Shown in pieces: positions 30,812 through 36,845 of a stretch of DNA of 36,845 nucleotides (positions within the stretch are counted from its first letter, which is position 1; each line of letters starts with the position of its first letter). The position numbers were made by a program, and so were the translations under genes. Source of the stretch: Gammaproteobacteria bacterium. Lineage in GTDB: Bacteria > Pseudomonadota > Gammaproteobacteria > DSM-16500. The stretch is taken from positions 19,628 to 56,472 of the forward strand of contig JABDGC010000007.1 of the NCBI GenBank assembly GCA_013286215.1, read 5' to 3'. The notes beneath the pieces are model-generated. The model had not been told where the DNA came from, did not search any database, and worked only from the letters and a program-made list of their open reading frames with translations.

Positions 30812-31372
30812 TTATTTTTTATAGGAAAAACAGTTTATTGTATGATCATTCACCATCCCGGTGGCTTGCATAAACGCATAACATATAGTACTTCCGGTAA
30901 ATTTAAATCCTCGTTTCTTTAAATCAGCTGCCATAGCATCTGAAACGAAGGTGGTCGTGGGAACCTGGCTGGCGTGCTTCCAATGGTTTTTTATGGGTTG
31001 CCCATTCACAAACTTCCAAATATATTTGGAGAAATCACCTTGTTTTATTCTTATTTTTAAGAAGGCGTTTGCATTCACAATGGCTGCTTCAATTTTTAAA
31101 CGGTTACGAATAATTCCTGCGTTACCCATCAATTCTATAATTTTATGTTGATCATAGTTCGCAATGATTTCAGCATCAAAATTATCAAAACAAGTGCGAT
31201 AATTATCACGTTTTTTTAAAATGGTCAGCCAGTTTAATCCCGCTTGCATGCCCTCTAAAATTAAAAATTCAAATAATAAACGCTCATCGTAAATGGGAAC
31301 TCCCCATTCGTGATCATGATAGTCAATATAGAGTGGATTGTCGCTTACCCATACGCAGCGCTGTTGATTCAT
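30812..31372 (-). CDS. tag: DNA-3-methyladenine glycosylase I
   Basis: ATG 31372 gives the family start MNQQRCVWVSDNPLYIDYHD and has GGAG upstream; the longer frame to 31417 adds residues not found in Tag. The 186-residue protein has HEWGVPIYDERLLFEFLILE, GMQAGLNWLTILKKR with the catalytic Glu before it, NAGIIRNRLKIEA, and the C-terminal GSTICYAFMQATGMVNDHTI and NC. The zinc ligands (Cys and His near the start, His and Cys near the end) are all present. It excises 3-methyladenine from alkylated DNA. Confidence 0.95.
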   Translation of the reverse strand: MNQQRCVWVSDNPLYIDYHDHEWGVPIYDERLLFEFLILEGMQAGLNWLTILKKRDNYRTCFDNFDAEIIANYDQHKIIELMGNAGIIRNRLKIEAAIVNANAFLKIRIKQGDFSKYIWKFVNGQPIKNHWKHASQVPTTTFVSDAMAADLKKRGFKFTGSTICYAFMQATGMVNDHTINCFSYKK

Positions 31373-31477
31373 AAATTTAAACTCCGTCCTTGCAAAGGGA
31401 GTGATCTCTGAGAACATGTTGTCGATAGCCGATAATCCACCTTCTAAATAGCTTTGATTTGTACCTCTTTCCCCTAA

Positions 31478-31511
31478 CCCCTTTCTCCACGAAAAGCGTG
31501 GAGGAAGGGGG
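31478..31511. repeat. Palindromic repeat related to the MITE interior
   Basis: CCCCTTTCTCCACG, loop AAAAG, then CGTGGAGGAAGGGG: a 14-bp stem with one mismatch. The words CCCCTTT and TCCACG recur inside the MITE at 10761-10791. It lies between ssb and tag. Confidence 0.6.
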
Positions 31512-31564
31512 ATATGGTATGTAATTTATTTATCTCTAATTTAACAAATAATATTTACTTGACG

Positions 31565-32041
31565 CTAGAATGGAATGTCGTCGTCGAAACCTTCCATCGC
31601 CGGTTCAGTCGCTAGGGCGCCTGTGGGGGCATTGCTGGTTTCTGTTCTTTCGGCGGCAGGGCTGTTTGCGGCTTCGTAGCTTCCGCCGGTGGCGGCGCCT
31701 TTGCTATCTAGCATTTGCATGGAATCAGCGATGATTTCCGTGGTGTAGCGGTCTTGGCCGGAGGTTTTGTCCTGCCATTTGCGGGTTTGCAGGCGGCCTT
31801 CGATGAAGATTTTGGAGCCTTTGCGCAGATATTCGCCGGCAATTTCAGCGAGGCGTTGATAGAAAACCACGCGGTGCCATTCGGTTTTTTCTTGGTTGGC
31901 GCCGGTTTGCTTGTCTTTCCAGGCTTCGGTGGTCGCCATTGTCAGATTGGCCACGGCTAAACCCGTGGGGGTGTAGCGCACTTCGGGATCTTTGCCCAAA
32001 TTGCCAATCAGAATTACTTTATTCACACTGCCTTTTGCCAT
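31565..32041 (-). CDS. ssb: Single-stranded DNA-binding protein
   Basis: The 158-residue protein has the SSB OB fold: [77 protein letters not shown], a Gly/Ala/Thr-rich linker and the protein-docking tip EGFDDDIPF. It coats single-stranded DNA in replication and repair as a tetramer. AAGGAG lies 8 bases before the ATG. The gene starts 10 bases after yajR stops, so the two are probably one operon; uvrA follows divergently upstream of yajR. Confidence 0.97.
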   Translation of the reverse strand: MAKGSVNKVILIGNLGKDPEVRYTPTGLAVANLTMATTEAWKDKQTGANQEKTEWHRVVFYQRLAEIAGEYLRKGSKIFIEGRLQTRKWQDKTSGQDRYTTEIIADSMQMLDSKGAATGGSYEAANSPAAERTETSNAPTGALATEPAMEGFDDDIPF

Positions 32042-32051
32042 GATGAGCTCC

Positions 32052-33425
32052 TTAATGATGGGAAGGTTGTAAAAGTTGTTCTATCCGAAGAAAGTCGGGG
32101 TGCCGCAAAGTCTGGCTTTCCACCTTGAGATAGGCCCGTTTTTCTTCTGGATGGAAGGTCATTTCTGCCACGCCTGGAATCCGCTGCAGTTGGTGGGCGA
32201 GTTCTGGCCATGAGCCGATTTGAATGTTAAAGATGCGAGTTGTGAGATATCGCGGTGGAGTCATTCTATAGGCGATGACTAACCAGAGCAAGCAGAGCGT
32301 AAGGCCAAAAGGAAAAACAGCGAGCAGTCCGGCATTTTGATAGAGCCAGCCGCCGAAGACGCCGCCGGCGAAGACACCGAGAAATTGGGAGCAGGAATAA
32401 AGACCCATGGCTGTGCCTTTGCGCGCGGCGGGCGCGGTACGTGAAACCAGTGAGGGTAGAAAGGCTTCTAGCAGGGAAAAGGCAGTGAAGAAGCAGCAGA
32501 GTCCGGCTGCAGACAGCAGCAAACTCCATGGGAAGAGTCCGAGAAAGAGTTCGGCCAGAGCCAGGACGAAAATGCTGCCAAGGAAATAGGGTTTCACGCG
32601 GCGCTGCTTTTCGGCGAGGACGATAAAAACCAGACTGAGCGCGAAGGCGATGAGCAGGATGGGCAGATAGAGTTTCCATTGTTCCTGTCCCTGCCAGCCT
32701 AAATAGCTATTGAAGCTGATGGGAAGGGCCACAAAGCTGGCCATGAAAATGGCGTGTAGGAAAAAGATGCCGCTGTTCAGCCGCAATAAATCCGGATTTT
32801 TGAGGAGGGCGAGGAAGCGTTTTAGCTCGGGCTCGGTGTCGGGTTGCAAGGCCAGGCGAGGCGGCTTGGGGGCCCAGGTGTAGAGAATAAAGATCGCGAG
32901 GCCGCTGAAGATAAAGGCTAGCCAAAAGAGGTTCTGGATGGGCAGCCATTGAGCCAACAAGGGGCCAACGATGATGGCCAGGGCGAAGGAGAGGCCAATG
33001 GTCATGCCGGAAATGGCCATGGCTTTGGTCCGTTGTTCTTCCCGGGTCAGGTCGGCGATCAGGGCCATCAGGGCGCTGCCAATCGCGCCGCCGCCTTGCA
33101 AGGCGCGGCCCAGGATGACGCCATAAATGGAGGAGGATAAAGCGGCAATCATGCTGCCCAGGGCAAAGAGCAGCAGGCCAAGCAGGATAATTCGGCGTCG
33201 GCCGATACGGTCGGAAAGCAGGCCGAAGGGGATTTGTAAGAAAGCCTGGGTAATGCCATAGATGCCTAAGGCGATGCCAATGAGCAAAGGCGTGGCACCG
33301 CTGAGTTGTTTGGCATAGAGGGAGAAAATCGGGACGATCATAAATAGCCCGATCAGGCGTAAGGCCATGATGAGTGAGAGGGCGGTCACCGCCCGTTTTT
33401 CGGTGGCTGTCATTCGGTTGCTCAT
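32052..33425 (-). CDS. yajR: YajR-type MFS transporter with C-terminal YAM domain
   Basis: The 457-residue protein has 12 hydrophobic segments with motif [20 protein letters not shown] after TM2 and [20 protein letters not shown] in TM4. After the last segment a ferredoxin-like domain follows ([40 protein letters not shown]), matching the YAM domain that marks YajR. Length is like E. coli YajR. It is a proton-driven inner-membrane exporter of unknown substrate. It precedes ssb and is divergent from uvrA, an arrangement also common in related gammaproteobacteria as I recall. Confidence 0.88.
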   Translation of the reverse strand: MSNRMTATEKRAVTALSLIMALRLIGLFMIVPIFSLYAKQLSGATPLLIGIALGIYGITQAFLQIPFGLLSDRIGRRRIILLGLLLFALGSMIAALSSSIYGVILGRALQGGGAIGSALMALIADLTREEQRTKAMAISGMTIGLSFALAIIVGPLLAQWLPIQNLFWLAFIFSGLAIFILYTWAPKPPRLALQPDTEPELKRFLALLKNPDLLRLNSGIFFLHAIFMASFVALPISFNSYLGWQGQEQWKLYLPILLIAFALSLVFIVLAEKQRRVKPYFLGSIFVLALAELFLGLFPWSLLLSAAGLCCFFTAFSLLEAFLPSLVSRTAPAARKGTAMGLYSCSQFLGVFAGGVFGGWLYQNAGLLAVFPFGLTLCLLWLVIAYRMTPPRYLTTRIFNIQIGSWPELAHQLQRIPGVAEMTFHPEEKRAYLKVESQTLRHPDFLRIEQLLQPSHH

Positions 33426-33552
33426 AGGGCACCTATTCTAACCGAAATGGGGCTGAGCGGGAATTAGCAATTAAGGGGGTAGACTAAAGAGCGGTTCCTG
33501 CTAACCATACCCATTTGATATATAATCCCGCGTTAAAGGGAACAACTTCTGC

Positions 33553-33558
33553 TATAAT
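33553..33558 (+). promoter_or_regulatory. Possible -10 box of uvrA
   Basis: TATAAT lies 34 bases before the uvrA start. A GTTAAA about 15 bases upstream is a poor -35 match. Another TATAAT is at 33521-33526. No full LexA box is visible; only CTGTATAAAA at 33574-33583 resembles half of one. Confidence 0.4.
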
Positions 33559-33591
33559 CGGAAATCCAAATTAACTGTATAAAAATAAACC

Positions 33592-36420
33592 ATGAAGCAA
33601 ATTCAAATTCGCGGGGCCCGCACCCATAACCTCAAAAACATCAATTTAGACTTGCCGCGCGACAAGCTGGTCGTGGTGACGGGGCTTTCCGGTTCAGGTA
33701 AGTCCTCTTTAGCCTTTGATACGCTGTACGCGGAAGGGCAGCGTCGCTATGTGGAGTCCTTGTCTTCTTATGCGCGGCAATTCTTGTCGATGATGGAGAA
33801 GCCGGATGTGGACCACATTGAAGGCCTGTCGCCGGCGATTTCCATTGAGCAGAAATCAACCTCGCATAATCCGCGTTCCACTGTCGGAACCATCACGGAA
33901 ATTTACGATTATCTGCGTTTGCTCTTTGCCAAGGTCGGGCAGCCGCAATGTCCCGAGCACCGGCATATCCTGGAGGCGCAAACCATTAGTCAAATGGTGG
34001 ATACGGTTTTGGCTTTGCCGGAAGAAACCAAGGTCATGGTTCTGGCGCCGGTTGTGCGCGACCGCAAAGGCGAGTTTGTTGACTTAATGCAGGAATTGCG
34101 CGGCCAGGGCTTTATCCGGGCGCGCATCGACGGCGCGCTGGTGGAGTTAGACCAGCCGCCGGCCCTGGATTTACGCAAGAAGCACACCATTGAAGTCATC
34201 GTTGACCGCATCCGGGTGCGTGCCGACGTGCGCACGCGACTGGCGGAATCTTTTGAGACGGCGACGCGCCTGGCTGAGGGAATCGCCGCGATCGCTTTTA
34301 TGGACGAGCCGAAGCGGCCTTTGCAAGTTTTTTCAGCCAAATTCGCCTGTCCGGAGTGCGGCTACAGTCTTCCAGAATTGACGCCGCGTTTATTTTCTTT
34401 TAATAGTCCCACGGGGGCCTGTTCCACCTGCGATGGTTTGGGGGTGAAACAATATTTTGATCCAGATTTAGTGCTGGTGAACCGCGATCTGAGCTTAGCC
34501 GATGGCGTCGTGCGCGGTTGGGACAAGCGTAATACCTATTATCACCAAATGCTGAAGTCGCTGGCCCGGCATTATCAATTTAGCCTTGATACGCCCTTTG
34601 CCAAACTGCCGAAAAAAATCCAGGGAGTCATTCTTAATGGCAGCACTGAAGCAATCAAATTTACTTATCGTGGTGAAAATGGCGAGCGTTATTCAAAGAC
34701 TTATCCTTTTGAAGGAGTCATACCGAATTTGGAGCGCCGCTACCGCGAGACAGAATCCGATTTTGTGCGCGAGGAATTGAGTAAATATTTAATTAATAAA
34801 CCCTGCGAAACCTGTCAGGGAGCGCGCTTGTGCAAGCCGGCTCGGTTCGTCTTTGTGGCCAAGAAGAGCCTGCCCGAGATGGTTTCCTGGCCGATTGACA
34901 AGGCCCTGGTGTTTTTCGAGGGTTTGCGGCTGCCGGGTTATCGCGGTGAAATCGCCACCAAGATCCTCAAAGAATTAACCAGCCGTTTAAGGTTCCTTAT
35001 GGATGTTGGCCTGGAGTACCTGAGTCTCGGCCGCAGCGCTGAAACGCTTTCTGGCGGCGAGGCACAGCGTATTCGCTTGGCCAGTCAAATTGGTTCTGGC
35101 CTGGTGGGGGTGATGTATATTCTCGATGAGCCGTCAATCGGCTTGCATCAGCGCGACAATGAACGTCTGCTGCGGACGCTGCACCATCTGCGTGATTTGG
35201 GCAACAGTGTGATCGTGGTGGAGCATGATGAGGAAGCGATTTTAACCGCTGACCATGTGATTGATTTGGGGCCGGGCGCCGGCGTTCACGGCGGCTACAT
35301 CGTGGCCCAAGGCACACCGGCGGACCTGATGAAAGAACCCCAATCCCTGACCGGGCAATACCTCGCGAAGAAACTGCAAATCGCTGTTCCCAAGCAACGC
35401 CTGCCTTTTGCGCGTGGGCGAGCGATTTCGCTGAAAGGCGTGCATGGCAATAATTTAAAACACATCCACGTCGATGTGCCAATCGGCTTGATGACCTGCA
35501 TCACCGGCGTTTCCGGTTCGGGCAAGTCGACGCTGGTCAACGATACCTTGGCGCCGCTGGCCGCGCGCTTGTTAAACGGCGCCTCGCTGCAAGAGGCCGC
35601 GCCATATGAGGACATCGAAGGCCTGGAATACCTGGACAAGGTGGTCGTGGTGGACCAAAGTCCCATCGGCCGGACGCCGCGTTCCAATCCAGCCACTTAT
35701 ACTGGCCTTTTTACCGCCATTCGTGAATTATTTGCTGGAGTACCCGAGTCGCGTTCACGCGGCTATAAGGACGGACGCTTCAGTTTTAACGTCAAGGGCG
35801 GACGCTGCGAAGCCTGCCAGGGCGACGGCGTGATCAAGGTGGAAATGCACTTCCTGGCCGACGTCTATGTGACCTGCGATGTTTGTCAGGGCAAGCGCTA
35901 TAACCGGGAAACGTTGGAGATCTTTTATAAAGGCAAGAATATCCATCAAGTACTGGAGATGACCGTCGAGGATGCGCGCGAATTTTTCGATCCCATTCCC
36001 CCCATTGCCCGCAAGCTGCAAACCTTGATCGACGTGGGTCTTTCCTACCTTGCTTTGGGGCAAAACGCGACCACGCTTTCCGGCGGCGAAGCACAGCGCA
36101 TCAAGCTGGCGAAAGAGCTTTCCAAGCGCGATACCGGCCGCACCTTGTATATTCTCGACGAGCCGACGACCGGCCTGCATTTTCATGACGTCGATCAATT
36201 ATTAAATGTGCTGCACCGTCTGCGCGACAAAGGCAATACGATTGTCGTCATCGAGCATAATATGGATGTGATTAAAACAGCCGACTGGATCATTGATCTT
36301 GGCCCGGAAGGTGGCGACAAAGGCGGCAAGGTTGTGGTCGTGGGCACACCGGAAACCGTTGCCCAGCATCCGCTTTCTTACACAGGAATGTTTTTAAGAA
36401 AAGTTCTACGGTGTTCTTGA
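33592..36420 (+). CDS. uvrA: UvrABC excinuclease subunit A
   Basis: The 942-residue protein is a full-length UvrA, the damage-sensing ATPase of nucleotide excision repair. Seen: Walker [34 protein letters not shown], the insertion zinc finger with CPECGYSLP and CSTCDGLG, a further CETCQGARL, first ABC signature [19 protein letters not shown], second Walker [16 protein letters not shown], the C-terminal zinc finger CEACQGDG with [10 protein letters not shown], second signature [18 protein letters not shown] and Walker [16 protein letters not shown]. It is GC-richer than the effector region by eye. rimI follows after 84 bases. Confidence 0.98.
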   Translation: MKQIQIRGARTHNLKNINLDLPRDKLVVVTGLSGSGKSSLAFDTLYAEGQRRYVESLSSYARQFLSMMEKPDVDHIEGLSPAISIEQKSTSHNPRSTVGTITEIYDYLRLLFAKVGQPQCPEHRHILEAQTISQMVDTVLALPEETKVMVLAPVVRDRKGEFVDLMQELRGQGFIRARIDGALVELDQPPALDLRKKHTIEVIVDRIRVRADVRTRLAESFETATRLAEGIAAIAFMDEPKRPLQVFSAKFACPECGYSLPELTPRLFSFNSPTGACSTCDGLGVKQYFDPDLVLVNRDLSLADGVVRGWDKRNTYYHQMLKSLARHYQFSLDTPFAKLPKKIQGVILNGSTEAIKFTYRGENGERYSKTYPFEGVIPNLERRYRETESDFVREELSKYLINKPCETCQGARLCKPARFVFVAKKSLPEMVSWPIDKALVFFEGLRLPGYRGEIATKILKELTSRLRFLMDVGLEYLSLGRSAETLSGGEAQRIRLASQIGSGLVGVMYILDEPSIGLHQRDNERLLRTLHHLRDLGNSVIVVEHDEEAILTADHVIDLGPGAGVHGGYIVAQGTPADLMKEPQSLTGQYLAKKLQIAVPKQRLPFARGRAISLKGVHGNNLKHIHVDVPIGLMTCITGVSGSGKSTLVNDTLAPLAARLLNGASLQEAAPYEDIEGLEYLDKVVVVDQSPIGRTPRSNPATYTGLFTAIRELFAGVPESRSRGYKDGRFSFNVKGGRCEACQGDGVIKVEMHFLADVYVTCDVCQGKRYNRETLEIFYKGKNIHQVLEMTVEDAREFFDPIPPIARKLQTLIDVGLSYLALGQNATTLSGGEAQRIKLAKELSKRDTGRTLYILDEPTTGLHFHDVDQLLNVLHRLRDKGNTIVVIEHNMDVIKTADWIIDLGPEGGDKGGKVVVVGTPETVAQHPLSYTGMFLRKVLRCS

Positions 36421-36504
36421 TAAATGCTTTAGTATAAAAACACCTAACCATTTATCTGCAACTCTACATAATGACTCTGAATGCAGGGAAGGATCCTGTT
36501 AAAT

Positions 36505-36845
36505 ATGATACGGAAATTGAAAGAAGCTGACTTGAGCCAAGTGGCGGCGATTGAACAGGCCACCCAAGTCGCTCCCTGGTCGGACAGGATCTTCAAAGAT
36601 TGCCTGCTCATTGGCTATCCCGGCTGGGTGCTGGAACAGGATGCTAAAATCATCGGCTTTGTCATTATCTCTGTCCGTGGCGATGAAGGTCATCTTCTCA
36701 ATCTGGGCGTGCATCCCCGCTTTCAGCGTCAGGGCTTTGGCTCTCAATTGCTGACCTATGCCATCGATATGGCCAGCCAGCAGGGCGCCATGATGGTGTA
36801 TCTGGAGGTGCGCGAATCCAATGAACGCGCTATTGCGCTCTATAA
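36505..36845 (+). CDS. rimI: Ribosomal protein S18 alanine N-acetyltransferase (cut by window edge)
   Basis: From ATG 36505 the frame stays open to the end (about 113 residues). It follows RimI: MIRKLKEADLSQVAAIEQAT, APWSDRIFKDCL (the E-x-x-x-x-x-PWS segment), IIGFVIISVRGDEGHLLNLG, VHPRFQRQGFGSQLLTYA (acetyl-CoA loop) and LEVRESNERAIALY. RimI acetylates the N-terminus of S18. About 35 residues at the C-terminus lie outside the window. Confidence 0.9.
   Translation, partial: MIRKLKEADLSQVAAIEQATQVAPWSDRIFKDCLLIGYPGWVLEQDAKIIGFVIISVRGDEGHLLNLGVHPRFQRQGFGSQLLTYAIDMASQQGAMMVYLEVRESNERAIALY

Noticed and set aside
33570..33591. LexA (SOS) box before uvrA
   Set aside because: Only the left half CTGTAT is present; the right CAG half is missing, so a functional box is not supported.

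Overview
The window looks like a chromosome segment of an intracellular gammaproteobacterium of the Legionellales (Legionella, Coxiella, Aquicella or Berkiella type). This is inferred from an ordinary gammaproteobacterial core (mutY, yggX, ssb, yajR, uvrA, rimI) lying beside eukaryote-like genes: two Rab-like GTPases, a mitochondrial-carrier-family protein, a protein ending in a CaaX prenylation box, and TPR proteins with membrane segments. The species cannot be fixed from the sequence alone.

Layout. (1) 1-9900 is accessory and effector-like, mostly on the minus strand: a Rab-like GTPase with a membrane anchor (cut by the window edge), a glycine-zipper membrane protein, a second Rab-like protein with damaged G motifs, a GC-richer MHS-type transporter, a mitochondrial carrier protein, a short-chain dehydrogenase remnant, a palindromic repeat, a CaaX-ending protein, a secreted Cys-rich acidic protein, and on the plus strand a membrane/TPR protein. 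(2) 9930-16010 holds a CPBP protease, an IS903-like MITE beside a brnT remnant, a tail-anchored TPR protein, a decayed DinD/Bro-N gene, a multi-pass membrane protein, csaA, an AraC-type regulator and a VOC-family protein. (3) 16147-26897 is a ~10.7-kb integrative element inserted in a tRNA-Phe gene: tyrosine integrase, Bro-N protein, GNAT plus PgeF cargo, an excisionase-like HTH protein, a P4-like primase, a DUF3987 protein, an iteron structure that looks like a replication origin, a DUF5681 protein, two XRE regulators and small proteins. (4) 26855-36845 is core: tRNA-Phe, mutY-yggX, a cysteine-hydrolase-fold protein, birA, a VanX-type dipeptidase, tag, yajR-ssb, uvrA and the start of rimI.

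The most unusual signal is a family of perfect or near-perfect palindromes, 11 between genes and one inside the Bro-N gene, all within 17600-20537, with one more inside the decayed DinD gene at 13286-13313. They form two classes. Class B hairpins have variable stems, and the four most alike share the loop AAT in a CA-AAT-TG core. One class B hairpin lies inside the Bro-N coding region, centred on the Asn codon of its VTNCHRL motif. Class A palindromes match the part of DinD-type genes that encodes DHFxxVxKMV. Stem sequences differ from copy to copy while pairing is kept, so the fold, not the sequence, seems to be conserved. This may be a Bro-N-linked hairpin system, or the best-conserved debris of many lost Bro-N genes.

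A second notable structure is a pair of inverted triplets of 9-bp TTAGCA repeats around an AT-rich core, directly behind the primase/DUF3987 genes. It suggests that the island can replicate as a phage-satellite or plasmid-like element after excision.
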